This document shows, piece by piece, positions 10,455 through 25,434 of a DNA stretch of 64,000 nt (positions within the stretch are counted from its first letter, which is position 1; the number at the start of each line of letters is the position of its first letter). The DNA is taken from positions 25,191,209 to 25,255,208 of the forward strand of contig CP114482.1 in NCBI GenBank assembly GCA_027186245.1, written 5' to 3'. Made by a program: the position numbers and the translations under genes. Below the pieces are notes generated by a model. It saw only the letters and a program-made list of their open reading frames with translations, was not told the origin of the DNA and made no database searches. This DNA comes from Coriaria nepalensis. Taxonomy: Eukaryota > Streptophyta > Magnoliopsida > Cucurbitales > Coriariaceae.

Positions 10455-13400
10455 CGAAGTGCCTTCCAACAATTTAATGATTGAAAAGACTGAGTGATAT
10501 GCTTTTAATGCTAAAATAATGCACTGTTGTCTTCAATAGATTAATTACAAGTTATGTAAGAAAATAAAGTTTGAAGGGCGAAAATAGAATTCGTTCAAAA
10601 TAATTTAGAATGATTTAATGACTAGAAGAGACTCAGTGACATGGCTTTAAGGCTAAACAAATCCGTTTTTGCCTTCAATAGATCAACTGCAAGTTATGCA
10701 CGAAAGTCATGTTTAATTGCCGAATTTCATACGAAGTGATTTAGAATGATTTACTGACTAAAAAAGACGCAAAAATATGACTTGAACGCTAAAAAATGCA
10801 TAGTTGCCATCAACAGATCAATTGCAAGTTATGCACGAAAGTCGCGTTTTAAATGCAAAAAGAGAATTGGTTCGAAGTGCCTTCAAACAATTTAATGATT
10901 GAAAAGACTCAGTGATATGCTTTTAATGCTAAAATAATGCACTGTTGCCTTCAATAGATTAATTACAAGTTATGTAAGAAAATAACGATTGAAGGGCGAA
11001 AATAGAATTCGTTCGAATTAATTTAGAATGATTTAATGACTAAAAGAGACTCAGTGACATGACTTTAAGGCTAAACAAATGCATTGTTGCCAATAATAGA
11101 TCAACTGCAAGTTACGCATGAAAGTCATGTTTAAAGGCCGAATTTCGTTCGAAGTGATTTAGAATGATTTACTGACTAAAAGAGACGCAAAAATATGACT
11201 TGAACGCTAAAAAATGCATAGTTGCCATCAACAGATCAATTGCAAGTTATGCACGAAAGTCGCGTTTTAAATGCAAAAAGAGAATTGGTTCGAAGTGCCT
11301 TCCAACAATTTAATGATTGAAAAGACTGAGTGATATGCTTTTAATGCTAAAATAATGCACTGTTGTCTTCAATAGATTAATTACAAGTTATGTAAGAAAA
11401 TAATGTTTGAAGGGCGAAAATAGAATTCGTTCGAAATAATTTAGAATGATTTAATGACTAGAAGAGACTCAGTGACATGGCTTTAAGGCTAAACAAATCC
11501 GTTTTTGCCTTCAATAGATCAACTGCAAGTTATGCACGAAAGTCATGTTTAATTGCCGAATTTCATACGAAGTGATTTAGAATGATTTACTGACTAAAAG
11601 AGACGCAAAAATATGACTTGAACGCTAAAAAATGCATAGTTGCCATCAATAGATCAATTGCAAGTTATGCACAAAAGTCGCGTTTTAAATGCAAAAAGAG
11701 AATTGGTTCGAAGTGCCTTCAAACAATTTAATGATTGAAAAGACTGAGTGATATGCTTTTAATGCTAAAATAATGCACTGTTGCCTTCAATAGATTAATT
11801 ACAAGTTATGTAAGAAAATAACGATTGAAGGGCGAAAATAGAATTCGTTCGAATTAATTTAGAATGATTTAATGACTAAAAGAGACTCAGTGACATGGCT
11901 TTAAGGCTAAAAAAATGCATTGTTGCCTATAATAGATCAACTACAAGTTACGCACGAAAGTCATGTTGAAAGGCCGAATTTCGTTCGAAGTGATTTAGAA
12001 TGATTTACTTACTAAAAGAGACGCAAAAATATGACTTGAACGCTAAAAAATGCATAGTTGCCATCAACAGATCAGTTGCAAGTTATGCACGAAAGTCGCG
12101 TTTTAAATGCAAAAAGAGAATTGGTTCGGAGTGCCATCAAACAATTTAATGATTGAAAAGACTGAGTGATATGCTTTTTAATGCTAAAATAATGCATTGT
12201 TGTCTTCAATAGATTAATTACAGGTTATGTAAGAAAATAATGTTTGAAGGGCGAAAATAGAATTCGTTCGAATTAATTTAGAATGATTTAATCACTAAAA
12301 GAGACTCCGTGACACGACTTTAAGGCTAAACAAATGCATTGTTGCCTATAATAGATCAACTACAAGTTACGCACGAAAGTCATGTTGAAAGGCCGAATTT
12401 CGTTCGAAGTGATTTAGAATTATTTACTTACTAAAAGAGACGTAAAAATATGACTTGAACGCTAAAAAATACATAGTTGCCATCAATAGATCAATTGCAA
12501 GTTATGGACGAAAGTCGCGTTTTAAATGCAAAAAGAGAATTGGTTCGAAGTGCCTTCAAACAATTTAATGATTGAAAAGACTGAGTGATATGCTTTTTAA
12601 TGCTAAAATAATGCATTGTTGTCTTCAATAGATTAATTACAAGTTATGTAAGAAAATAACGATTGAAGGGCGAAAATAGAATTCGTTCGAATTAATTTAG
12701 AATGATTTAATGACTAAAAGAGACTCAGTGACATGACTTTAAGGCTAAACAAATGCATTGTTGCCTATTAAAGATCAACTGCAAGTTACGCATGAAAGTC
12801 ATGTTTAAAGGCCGAATTTCGTTCGAAGTGATTTAGAATGATTTACTGACTAAAAGAGACGCAAAAATATGACTTGAACGCTAAAAAATGCATTGTTGCC
12901 ATCAACAGATCAATTGCAAGTTATGCACAAAAGTCGCGTTTTAAATGCAAAAAGAAAATTGGTTCGAAGTGCCTTCAAACAATTTAATGATTGAAAAGAC
13001 TGAGTGATATGCTTTTTAATGCTAAAATAATGCATTGTTGTCTTCAATAGATTAATTACAGGTTATGTAAGAAAATAATGTTTGAAGGGCGAAAATAGAA
13101 TTCGTTCGAATTAATTTAGAATGATTTAATCACTAAAAGAGACTCCGTGACACGACTTTAAGGCTAAACAAATGCATTGTTGCCTATAATAGATCAACTA
13201 CAAGTTACGCACGAAAGTATGTTGAAAGGCCGAATTTCGTTCGAAGTGATTTAGAATGATTTACTTACTAAAAGAGACGTAAAAATATGACTTGAACGCT
13301 AAAAAATACATAGTTGCCATCAACAGATCAATTGCAAGTTATGCACAAAAGTCGCGTTTTAAATGCAAAAAGAGAATTGGTTCGAAGTGCCTTCAAACAA

Positions 13401-16400
13401 TTTAATGATTGAAAAGACTGAGTGATATGCTTTTTAATGCTAAAATAATGCATTGTTGTCTTCAATAGATTAATTACAGGTTATGTAAGAAAATAATGTT
13501 TGAAGGGCGAAAATAGAATTCGTTCGAATTAATTTAGAATGATTTAATCACTAAAAGAGACTCCGTGACACGACTTTAAGGCTAAACAAATGCATTGTTG
13601 CCTATAATAGATCAACTACAAGTTACGCACGAAAGTCATGTTGAAAGGCCGAATTTCGTTCGAAGTGATTTAGAATTATTTACTTACTAAAAGAGACGTA
13701 AAAATATGACTTGAACGCTAAAAAATACATAGTTGCCATCAATAGATCAATTGCAAGTTATGGACGAAAGTCGCGTTTTAAATGCAAAAAGAGAATTGGT
13801 TCGAAGTGCCTTCAAACAATTTAATGATTGAAAAGACTGAGTGATATGCTTTTTAATGCTAAAATAATGCATTGTTGTCTTCAATAGATTAATTACAAGT
13901 TATGTAAGAAAATAACGATTGAAGGGCGAAAATAGAATTCGTTCGAATTAATTTGGAATGATTTAATGACTAAAAGAGACTCAGTGACATGACTTTAAGG
14001 CTAAACAAATGCATTGTTGCCTATAAAAGATCAACTGCAAGTTACGCATGAAAGTCATGTTTAAAGGCCGAATTTCGTTCGAAGTGATTTAGAATGATTT
14101 AATGTCTAAAAGAGACGCAAAAATATGACTTGAACGCTAAAAAATGCATAGTTGCCATCAACAGATCAATTGCAAGTTATGCACAAAATTCGCGTTTTAA
14201 ATGCAAAAAGAGAATTGGTTCGAAGTGCCTTCAAACAATTTAATGATTGAAAAGACTGAGTGATATGCTTTTAATGCTAAAATAATGCACTGTTGCCTTC
14301 AATAGATTAATTACAAGTTATGTAAGAAAATAACGATTGAAGGGCGAAAATAGAATTCGTTCGAATTAATTTAGAATGATTTAATGACTAAAAGAGACTC
14401 AGTGACATGACTTTAAGGCTAAACAAATGCATTGTTGCCTATAAAAGATCAACTGCAAGTTACGCATGAAAGTCATGTTTAAAGGCCGAATTTCGTTCGA
14501 AGTGATTTAGAATGATTTACTGACTAAAAGAGACGCAAAAATATGACTTGAACGCTAAAAAATGCATTGTTGCCATCAACAGATCAATTGCAAGTTATGC
14601 ACGAAAGTCGCGTTTTAAATGCAAAAAGAGAATTGGTTAGAAGTGCCATCAAACAATTTAATGATTGAAAAGACTGATTGATATGCTTTTAATGCTAAAA
14701 TTATGCATTGTTGTCTTCAATAGATTAATTACAAGTTATGTAAGAAAATAATATTTGAATGGCGAAAATAGAATTCGTTCGAACTAATTTAGAATGATTT
14801 AATGACTAGAAGAGACTCAGTGACATGAATTTAAGGCTAAACAAATGCATTGTTGCCTTCAATAGATCAACTGCAAGTTACGCACGAAAGTCATGTTTAA
14901 AGGCCGAATTTCGTTCGAAGTGATTTAGAATGATTTACTGACTAAAAGAGACGCAAAAATATGACTTGAACGCTAAAAAATGCATAGTTGCCATCAATAG
15001 ATCAATTGCAAGTTATGCACGAAAGTCGCGTTTTAAATGCAAAAACAGAATTGGTTCGAAGTGCCTTCAAACAATTTAATGATTGAAAAGACTGAGTGAT
15101 ATGCTTTTTAATGCTAAAATAATGCATTGTTGTCTTCAATAGATTAATTACAGGTTATGTAAGAAAATAATGTTTGAAGGGCGAAAATAGAATTCGTTCG
15201 AATTAATTTAGAATGATTTAATCACTAAAAGAGACTCCGTGACACGACTTTAAGGCTAAACAAATGCATTGTTGCCTATAATAGATCAACTACAAGTTAC
15301 GCACGAAAGTCATGTTGAAAGGCCGAATTTCGTTCGAAGTGATTTAGAATGATTTACTTACTAAAAGAGACGTAAAAATATGACTTGAACGCTAAAAAAT
15401 ACATAGTTGCCATCAATAGATCAATTGCAAGTTATGCACGAAAGTCGCGTTTTAAATGCAAAAAGAGAATTGGTTCGAAGTGCCATCAAACAATTTAATG
15501 ATTGAAAAGACTGATTGATATGCTTTTAATGCTAAAATTATGCATTGTTGTCTTCAATAGATTAATTACAAGTTATGTAAGAAAATAATATTTGAATGGC
15601 GAAAATAGAATTCGTTCGAACTAATTTAGAATGATTTAATGACTGGAAGAGACTCAGTGACATGAATTTAAGGCTAAACAAATGCATTGTTGCCTTCAAT
15701 AGATCAACTGCAAGTTACGCACGAAAGTCATGTTTAAAGGCCGAATTTCGTTCGAAGTGATTTAGAATGATTTACTGACTAAAAGAGACGCAAAAATATG
15801 ACTTGAACGCTAAAAAATGCATAGTTGCCATCAATTGATCAATTGCAAGTTATGCACAAAAGTCGCGTTTTAAATGCAAAAAGAGAATTGGTCCTAAGTT
15901 CCTTCAAACAATTTAATGATTGAAAAGACTGAGTGATATGCTTTTAATGCTAAACTTATGCAGTGTTGTCTTCAATAGATTAATTACAAGTTATGTAAGA
16001 AAATAATATTTGAATGGCGAAAATAGAATTCGTTCTAACTAATTTAGAATGATTTAATGACTAGAAGAGACTCAGTGACATGAATTTAAGGCTAAACAAA
16101 TGCATTGTTGCCTATAATAGATCGACTGCAAGTTATGCACGAAAGTCATGTTTAAATGCCGAATTTCATACGAAGTGATTTAGAATGATTTACTGACTAA
16201 AAGAGACGCGAAAATATGACTTGAACGCTAAAAAATGCATAGTTGCAATCAGTAGATCAATTGCAAGTTATGCACGAAAGTCGCGTTTTAAATGCAAAAA
16301 GAGAATTGATCCTAAGTTCCTTCAAACAATTTAATGATTGAAAAGACTGAGTGATATGCTTTTAATGCTAAAATTATGCAGTGTTGTCTTCAATAGATTA

Positions 16401-16664
16401 ATTACAAGTTATGTAAGAAAATAATATTTGAATGGCGAAAATAGAATTCGTTCTAACTAATTTAGAATGATTTAATGACTAGAAGAGACTCAGTGACATG
16501 AATTTAAGGCTAAACAAATGCATTGTTGCCTATAATAGATCGACTGCAAGTTATGCACGAAAGTCATGTTTAAAGGCCGAATTTCGTTCGAAGTGATTTA
16601 GAATGATTTACTGACTAAAAGAGACGCAAAAATATGACTTGAACGCTAAAAAATGCATAGTTGC
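10455..16664. repeat. 25-trimer period, copy 2
   Basis: Near-identical partner of 1-6210 at a fixed offset of 10454 bp (25 trimers plus four bases from T-run length variants). Differences I noticed include two near the start (AAAGTTTG at about 10568 and TTCAAAATAATTT at about 10597) and GACTCAG near 10907 against GACTGAG. Identity is therefore above 99% by eye, much higher than between neighbouring trimers. The match ends near 16664: copy 2 continues with ATCATTAG, GCACGAAAG and AAAAACAG, where copy 1 has ATCAATAG, GCGGGAAAG and AAAAAGAG. Confidence 0.9.
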
Positions 16665-17639
16665 CATCATTAGATCAATTGCAAGTTATGCACGAAAGTC
16701 GCGTTTTAAATGCAAAAACAGAATTGGTTCGAAGTGCTTTCAAACAATTTAATGATTGAAAAGACTGAGTGATATGCTTTTAATGCTAAAATAATGCACT
16801 GTTGCCTTCAATAGATTAATTACAAGTTATGTAAGAAAATAACGATTGAAGGGCGAAAATAGAATTCGTTCGAATTAATTTAGAATGATTTAATCACTAA
16901 AAGAGACTCAGTGACATGACTTTAAGGCTAAACAAATGCATTGTTGCCTATAAAAGATCAACTGCAAGTTACGCATGAAAGTCATGTTTAAAGGCCGAAT
17001 TTCGTTCGAAGTGATTTAGAATGATTTAATGACTAAAAGAGACGCAAAAATATGACTTGAACGCTAAAAAATTCATAGTTGCCATCAACAGATCAATTGC
17101 AAGTTATGCACAAAAGTCACGTTCTAAATGCAAAAAGAGAATTGGTTCGAAGTGCCTTCAAACAATTTAATGATTGAAAAGACTGAGTGATATGCTTTTA
17201 ATGCTAAAATAATGCACTGTTGCCTTCAATAGATTAATTACAAGTTATGTAAGAAAATAACGATTGAAGGGCGAAAATAGAATTCGTTCGAATTAATTTA
17301 GAATGATTTAATGACTAAAAGAGACTCAGTGACATGACTTTAAGGCTAAACAAATGCATTGTTGCCTATAAAAGATCAACTGCAAGTTACGCATGAAAGT
17401 CATGTTTAAAGGCCGAATTTCGTTCGAAGTGATTTAGAATGATTTACTGACTAAAAGAGACGCAAAAATATGACTTGAATGCTAAAAAATGCATAGTTGC
17501 CATCAACAGATCAATTGCAAGTTATGCACGAAAGTCGCGTTTTAAATGCAAAAAGAGAATTGGTTCGAAGTGCCATCAAACAATTTAATGATTGAAAAGA
17601 CTGAGTGATATGCTTTTAATGCTAAAATTATGCATTGTT

Positions 17640-19190
17640 GTCTTCAATAGATTAATTACAAGTTATGTAAGAAAATAACGATTGAAGGGCGAAAATAGAA
17701 TTCGTTCGAATTAATTTAGAATGATTTAATGACTAAAAGAGACTCAGTGACATGACTTTAAGGCTAAACAAATGCATTGTTGCCTATAAAAGATCAACTG
17801 CAAGTTACGCATGAAAGTCATGTTTAAAGGCCGAATTTCGTTCGAAGTGATTTAGAATGATTTAATGTCTAAAAGAGACGCAAAAATATGACTTGAACGC
17901 TAAAAAACGCATAGTTGCCATCAACATATCAATTGCAAGTTATGCACAAAATTCGCGTTTTAAATGCAAAAAGAGAATTGGTTCGAAGTGCCTTCAAACA
18001 ATTTAATGATTGAAAAGACTGAGTGATATGCTTTTAATGCTAAAATAATGCACTGTTGCCTTCAATAGATTAATCACAAGTTATGTAAGAAAATAACGAT
18101 TGAAGGGCGAAAATTGAATTCGTTCGAATTAATTTAGAATGATTTAATGACTAAAAGAGACTCAGTGACATGACTTTAAGGCTAAACAAATGCATTGTTG
18201 CCTATAAAAGATCAACTGCAAGTTACGCATGAAAGTCATGTTTAAAGGCCGAATTTCGTTCGAAGTGATTTAGAATGATTTACTGACTAAAAGAGACGCA
18301 AAAATATGACTTGAACGCTAAAAAATGCATTGTTGCCATCAACAGATCAATTGCAAGTTATGCACGAAAGTCGCGTTTTAAATGCAAAAAGAGAATTGGT
18401 TCGAAGTGCCATCAAACAATTTAATGATTGAAAAGACTGATTGATATGCTTTTAATGCTAAAATTATGCATTGTTGTCTTCAATAGATTAATTACAAGTT
18501 ATGTAAGAAAATAATATTTGAATGGCGAAAATAGAATTCGTTCGAACTCATTTAGAATGATTTAATGACTAGAAGAGACTCAGTGACATGAATTTAAGGC
18601 TAAACAAATGCATTGTTGCCTTCAATAGATCAACTGCAAGTTACGCACGAAAGTCATGTTTAAAGGCCGAATTTCGTTCGAAGTGATTTAGAATGATTTA
18701 CTGACTAAAAGAGACGCAAAAATATGACTTGAACGCTAAAAAATGCATAGTTGCCATCAATAGATCAATTGCAAGTTATGCACGAAAGTCGCGTTTTAAA
18801 TGCAAAAACAGAATTGGTTCGAAGTGCCTTCAAACAATTTAATGATTGAAAAGACTGACTGATATGCTTTTTAATGCTAAAATAATGCATTGTTGTCTTC
18901 AATAGATTAATTACAGGTTATGTAAGAAAATAATGTTTGAAGGGCGAAAATAGAATTCGTTCGAATTAATTTAGAATGATTTAATCACTAAAAGAGACTC
19001 CGTGACACGACTTTAAGGCTAAACAAATGCATTGTTGCCTATAATAGATCAACTACAAGTTACGCACGAAAGTCATGTTGAAAGGCCGAATTTCGTTCGA
19101 AGTGATTTAGAATGATTTACTTACTAAAAGAGACGTAAAAATATGACTTGAACGCTAAAAAATACATAGTTGCCATCAATAGATCAATTG
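17640..19190. repeat. Block shared with zone I (nine-trimer offset of 3763 bp)
   Basis: The order of rare variants here repeats that of 13877-15427 and of 3423-4973: AATGTCTAAAAG and CACAAAATTCGCG, then GACTGATTGATATG, then AAAAACAGAATTGG, then the GACACGAC form of B. The AAAAACAG marker sits at 18808, 15045 and 4591, giving offsets of 3763 and 14217. This makes three copies of a segment of about 1.5 kb within the first 19.2 kb. Confidence 0.8.
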
Positions 19191-22100
19191 CAAGTTATGG
19201 ACGAAAGTCGCGTTTTAAATGCAAAAAGAGAATTGATCCTAAGTTCCTTCAAACAATTTAATGATTGAAAAGACTGAGTGATATGCTTTTAATGCTAAAA
19301 TTATGCATTGTTGTCTTCAATAGATTAATTACAAGTTATGTAAGAAAATAATATTTGAATGGCGAAAATAGAATTCGTTCTAACTAATTTAGAATGATTT
19401 AATGACTAGAAGAGACTCAGTGACATGAATTTAAGGCTAAACAAATGCATTGTTGCCTATAATAGATCGACTGCAAGTTATGTACGAAAGTCATGTTTAA
19501 AGGCCGAATTTCGTTTGAAGTGATTTAGAATGATTTACTGACTAAAAGAGACGCAAAAATATGACTTGAACGCTAAAAAATGCATAGTTGCCATCAATAG
19601 ATCAATTGCAAGTTATGCACGAAAGTCGCGTTTTAAATGCAAAAACAGAATTGGTTCGAAGTGCCTTCAAACAATTTAATGATTGAAAAGACTGAGTGAT
19701 ATGCTTTTAATGCTAAAATCATGCACTGTTGCCTTCAATAGATTAATTACAAGTTATGTAAGAAAATAACGATTGAAGTGCGAAAATAGAATTCGTTCGA
19801 ATTAATTTAGAATGATTTAATGACTAGAAGAGACTCAGTGACATGACTTTAAGGCTAAACAAATGCATTGTTGCTTATAATAGATCAACTGCAAGTTACG
19901 CACGAAAGTCATGTTTAAAGGCTGAATTTCGTTCGAAGTGATTTAGAATGATTTAATGACTAAAAGAGACGCAAAAATATGACTTGAACGCTAAAAAATG
20001 CATAGTTGCCATCAACAGATCAATTGCAAGTTATGCACAAAAGTCGCGTTTTAAATGCAAAAAGAGAATTGGTTCGAAGTGCCTTCAAACAATTTAATGA
20101 TTGAAAAGACTGAGTGATATGCTTTTAATGCTAAAATAATGCACTGTTGCCTTCAATAGATTAATTACAAGTTATGTAAGAAAATAACGATTGAAGGGCG
20201 AAAATAGAATTCGTTCGAACTAATTTAGAATGATTTAATGACTAGAAGAGACTCAGTGACATGAATTTAAGGCTAAACAAATGCATTGTTGCCTTCAATA
20301 GATCAACTGCAAGTTACGCACGAAAGTCATGTTTAAAGGCCGAATTTCGTTCGAAGTGATTTAGAATGATTTACTGACTAAAAGAGACGCGAAAATATGA
20401 CTTGAACGCTAAAAAATGCATAGTTGCCATCAATAGATCAATTGCAAGTTATGCACGAAAGTCGCGTTTTAAATGCAAAAACAGAATTGGTTCGAAGTGC
20501 CTTCAAACAATTTAATGATTGAAAAGACTGAGTGATATGCTTTTTAATGCTAAAATAATGCATTGTTGTCTTCAATAGATTAATTACAGGTTATGTAAGA
20601 AAATAATGTTTGAAGGGCGAAAATAGAATTCGTTCGAATTAATTTAGAATGATTTAATCACTAAAAGAGACTCCGTGACACGACTTTAAGGCTAAACAAA
20701 TGCATTGTTGCCTATAATAGATCAACTACAAGTTACGCACGAAAGTCATGTTGAAAGGCCGAATTTCGTTCGAAGTGATTTAGAATGATTTACTTACTAA
20801 AAGAGACGTAAAAATATGACTTGAACGCTAAAAAATACATAGTTGCCATCAATAGATCAATTGCAAGTTATGGACGAAAGTCGCGTTTTAAATGCAAAAA
20901 GAGAATTGGTTCGAACTGCGTTCAAACAATTTAATGATTGACAAGACTGAGTGATATGCTTTTAATGCTAAAATAATGCACTGTTGTCTTCAATAGATTA
21001 ATTACAAGTTATGTAAGAAAATAATGTTTGAAGGGCGAAAATAGAATTCGTTCGAAATAATTTAGAATGATTTAATGACTAGAAGAGACTCAGTGACATG
21101 ACTTTAAGGCTAAATAAATGCATTGTTGCCTTCAATAGATCGACTGCAAGTTATGCACGAAAGTCATGTTTAATTGCCGAATTTCATACGACGTGATTTA
21201 GAATGATTTACTGACTAAAAGAGATGCAAAAATATGACTTGAACGCTAAAAAATGCATAGTTGCCATCAATAGATCAATTGCAAGTTATGCACGAAAGTC
21301 GCGTTTTAAATGCAAAAAGAGAATTGGTTCTAAGTGCCTTCAAACAATTTAATGATTGAAAAGACTGAGTGATATGCTTTTAATGCTAAAATAATGCACT
21401 GTTGTCTTCAATAGATTAATTACAAGTTATCTAAGAAAATAATGTTTGAAGGGCGAAAATAGAATTCGTTCGAAATAATTTAGAATGATTTAATCACAAA
21501 AAGAGACTCGGTGACACGACTTTAAGGCTAAACAAATGCATTGTTGCCTATAATAGATCAACTACAAGTTACGCACGAAAGTCATGTTGAATGGCCGAAT
21601 TTCGTTCGAAGTGATTTAGAATGATTTACTTACTAAAAGAGACGCAAAAATATGACTTGAACGCTAAAAAATGCATAGTTGCCATCAATAGATCAATTGC
21701 AAGTTATGCACGAAAGTCGCGTTTTAAATGCAAAAAGAGAATTGGTTCGAAGTGCCTTCAAACAATTTAATGATTGAAAAGACTGAGTGATATGCTTTTA
21801 ATGCTAAATTAATGCATTGTTGTCTTCAATAGATTAATTACAAGTTATGTAAGAAAATAATGTTTGAAGGGCGAAAATAGAATTCGTTCGAATTAATTTA
21901 GAATGATTTAATGACTAAAAGAGACTCAATGACATGACTTTAAGGCTAAACAAATACATTGTTGCCTTCAATAGATCAACTGCAAGTTACGCACGAAAGT
22001 CATGTTTAAAGGCTGAATTTCGTTCGAAGTGATTTAGAATGATTTACTGACTAAAAGAGACGCAAAAATATGACTTGAACGCTAAAAAATGCATAGTTGC

Positions 22101-22379
22101 CATCAATCGATCAATTGCAAGTTATGCACGAAATTCGCGTTTTAAATGCAAAAAGGGAATTGATTCGAAGTGCCATCAAACAATTTAATGATTGAAAAGA
22201 TTGAGTGATATGCTTTTAATGCTAAAATCATGCACTGTTGTCTTCAATAGATTAATTACAAGTTATGTAAGAAAATAATATTTGAAGGGCGAAAATAGAA
22301 TTCGTTCGAAATAATTTAGATTGATTTAATGACTAGAAGAGACTCAGTGACATGACTTTAAGGCTAAACAAATGCATTG

Positions 22380-23952
22380 TTGCCTTCAATAGATCAACTG
22401 CAAGTTATGCACGAAAGTCATGTTTAATTGCCGAATTTCATACGAAGTGATTTAGAATGATTTATTGACTAAAAGAGACGCAAAAATATGACTTGAACGC
22501 TAAAAAATACATAGTTGCCATCAATAGATCAATTGCAAGTTATGCACGAAAGTCGCGTTTTAAATGCAAAAAGAGAATTTGTTCGAAGTGCCTTCAAACA
22601 ATTTAATGATTGAAAAGACTGAGTGATATGCTTTTTAATGCTAAAATAATGCATTGTTGTCTTCAATAGATTAATTACAAGTTATGTAAGAAAATAACGA
22701 TTGAAGGGCGAAAATAGAATTCGTTCGAATTAATTTAGAATGATTTAATGACTAAAAGAGACTCAGTGACATGACTTTAAGGCTAAACAAATGCATTGTT
22801 GCCGATAATAGATCAACTGCAAGTTACGCACGAAAGTCATGTTTAAAGGCCGAATTTCGTTCGAAGTGATTTAGAATGATTTACTTACTAAAAGAGACGC
22901 AAAAATATGACTTGAACGCTAAAAAATGCATAGTTGCCATCAACAGATCAATTGCAAGTTATGCACGAAAGTCGCGTTTTAAATGCAAAAAGAGAATTGG
23001 TTCGAAGTGCCTTCAAACAATTTAATGATTGAAAAGAGTGAGTGATATGCTTTTAATGCTAAAATTATGCATTGTTGTCTTCAATAGATTAATTACAAGT
23101 TATGTAAGAAAATAATATTTGAATGGCGAAAATAGAATTCATTCGAACTAATTTAGAATGATTTAATGACTAGAAGAGACTCAGTGACATGAATTTAAGG
23201 CTAAACAAATGCATTGTTGCCTTCAATAGATCAACTGCAAGTTATGCACGAAAGTCATGTTTAATTGCCGAATTTCATACGAAGTGATTTAGAATGATTT
23301 ACTGACTAAAAGAGACGCAAAAATATGACTTGAACGCTAAAAAATACATAGTTGCCATCAATAGATCAATTGCAAGTTATGCACGAAAGTCACGTTTTAA
23401 ATGCAAAAAGAGAATTGGTTCGAAGTGCCTTCAAACAATTTAATGATTGAAAAGACTGAGTGATATGCTTTTTAATGCAAAAATAATGCATTGTTGTCTT
23501 CAATAGATTAATTACAAGTTATGTAAGAAAATAACGATTGAAGGGCGAAAATAGAATTCGTTCGAATTAATTTAGAATGATTTAATGACTAAAAGAGACT
23601 CAGTGACATGACTTTAAGGCTAAACAAATGCATTGTTGCCGATAATAGATCAACTGCAAGTTACGCACGAAAGTCATGTTTAAAGGCCGAATTTCGTTCG
23701 AAGTGATTTAGAATGATTTACTTACTAAAAGAGACGCAAAAATATGACTTGAACGCTAAAAAATGCATAGTTGCCATCAACAGATCAATTGCAAGTTATG
23801 CACGAAAGTCGCGTTTTAAATGCAAAAAGAGAATTGGTTCGAAGTGCCTTCAAACAATTTAATGATTGAAAAGAGTGAGTGATATGCTTTTAATGCTAAA
23901 ATTATGCATTGTTGTCTTCAATAGATTAATTACAAGTTATGTAAGAAAATAA
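22380..23952. repeat. Two-trimer tandem duplication (837-bp offset)
   Basis: The block 22380-23115 recurs at 23217-23952. Both have TTGCCGATAATAG (GATAAT at 22804 and 23641), then GAGTGAGTGATATGC and an ATTATGC form of A. They diverge on the left, where GACTTTAAGG faces GAATTTAAGG, and on the right, where AATATTTGAATGG faces AATGTTTGAAGGG. The same GATAAT marker appears at 26151 and 29916, so this two-trimer block was also carried into zone III. Confidence 0.8.
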
Positions 23953-24114
23953 TGTTTGAAGGGCGAAAATAGAATTCGTTCGAAATAATTTAGAATGATT
24001 TAATGACTAGAAGAGACTCAGTGACATGACTTTAAGGCTAAATAAATGCATTGTTGCCTTCAATAGATCAACTGCAAGTTATGCACGAAAGTCATGTTTA
24101 ATTCCCGAATTTCA

Positions 24115-25434
24115 TACGAAGTGATTTAGAATGATTTACTGACTGAAAGAGACGCAAAAATATGACTTGAACGCTAAAAAATGCATAGTTGCCATCAACA
24201 GATCAATTGCAAGTTATGCACAAAAGTCGCGTTTTAAATGCAAAAAGAGAATTGGTTCGAAGTGCCTTCAAACAATTTAATGATTGAAAAGACTGAGTGA
24301 TATGCTTTTAATGCTAAAGTAATACACTGTTGCCTTCAATAGATTAATTACAAGTTATGTAAGAAAATAACGATTGAACGGCGATAATAGAATTCGTTCG
24401 AATTAATTTAGAATGATTTAATGACTAAAAGAGACTCAGTGACATGACTTTAAAGCTAAACAAATGCATTGTTGCCTATAATAGATCAACTGCAAGTTTC
24501 GCATGAAAGTCATGTTTAAAGGCCGAATTTCGTTCGAAATGATTTAAAATGATTTACTGACTAAAAGAGATGCAAAAATATGACTTGAACGCTAAAAAAT
24601 ACATAGTTGCCATCAATAGATCAATTGCAAGTTATGCACGGAAGTCGCGTTTTAAATGCAAAAAGAGAATTGGTTCGAAGTGCCTTCAAACAATTTAATT
24701 ATTGAAAAGACTGAGTGATATGCTTTTAATGCTAAAATAATGCATTGTTGTCTTCAATAGATTAATTACAAGTTATGTAAGAAAATAATGTTTGAAGGGC
24801 GAAAATAGAATTCGTTCGAATTAATTTAGATTGATTTAATCACTAAAAGAGACTCCGTGACACGACTTTAAGGCTAAACAAATGCATTGTTGCCTATAAT
24901 AGATCAACTACAAGTTACGCACGAAAGTCATGTTGAAAGGCCGAATTTCGTTCGAAGTGATTTAGAATGATTTACTGACTGAAAGAGACGTAAAAATATG
25001 ACTTGAACGCTAAAAAATGCATAGTTGCCATCAACAGATCAATTGCAAGTTATGCACAAAAGTCGCGTTTTAAATGCAAAAAGAGAATTGGTTCGAAGTG
25101 CCTTCAAACAATTTAATGATTGAAAAGACTGAGTGATATGCTTTTAATGCTAAAGTAATACACTGTTGCCTTCAATAGATTAATTACAAGTTATGTAAGA
25201 AAATAACGATTGAACGGCGATAATAGAATTCGTTCGAATTAATTTAGAATGATTTAATGACTAAAAGAGACTCAGTGACATGACTTTAAAGCTAAACAAA
25301 TGCATTGTTGCCTATAATAGATCAACTGCAAGTTTCGCATGAAAGTCATGTTTAAAGGCCGAATTTCGTTCGAAATGATTTAAAATGATTTACTGACTAA
25401 AAGAGATGCAAAAATATGACTTGAACGCTAAAAA
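24115..25434. repeat. Two-trimer tandem duplication (836-bp offset)
   Basis: The block 24115-24598 recurs at 24951-25434. Shared rare variants are TAAAGTAATACACTG (TAATAC at 24320 and 25156), GAACGGCGATAATAG, CTTTAAAGCTAAAC, AAGTTTCGCATG and GAAATGATTTAAAATG. A third copy is at about 28921, inside the second zone III block. The bundle of five variants makes this one of the most distinctive single trimers in the window. Confidence 0.85.

Larger units (their letters stand above)
16665..24575. repeat. Zone II: mosaic trimers
   Basis: About nineteen ordinary trimers with no single long period. Segments match zone I in a changed order. The stretch 17640-19190 matches about 13877-15427, and 19232-19720 matches about 16305-16793 (offset 2927, seven trimers). 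The stretch 20210-20890 matches about 18537-19217 (offset 1673, four trimers). Rare markers used were AAAAACAGAATTGG, ATGGACG, the GACACGAC form of B, and GATCCTAAGTTCC. The patchwork shows that blocks of several trimers have been copied and rejoined repeatedly. I saw nothing other than satellite. Confidence 0.8.
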
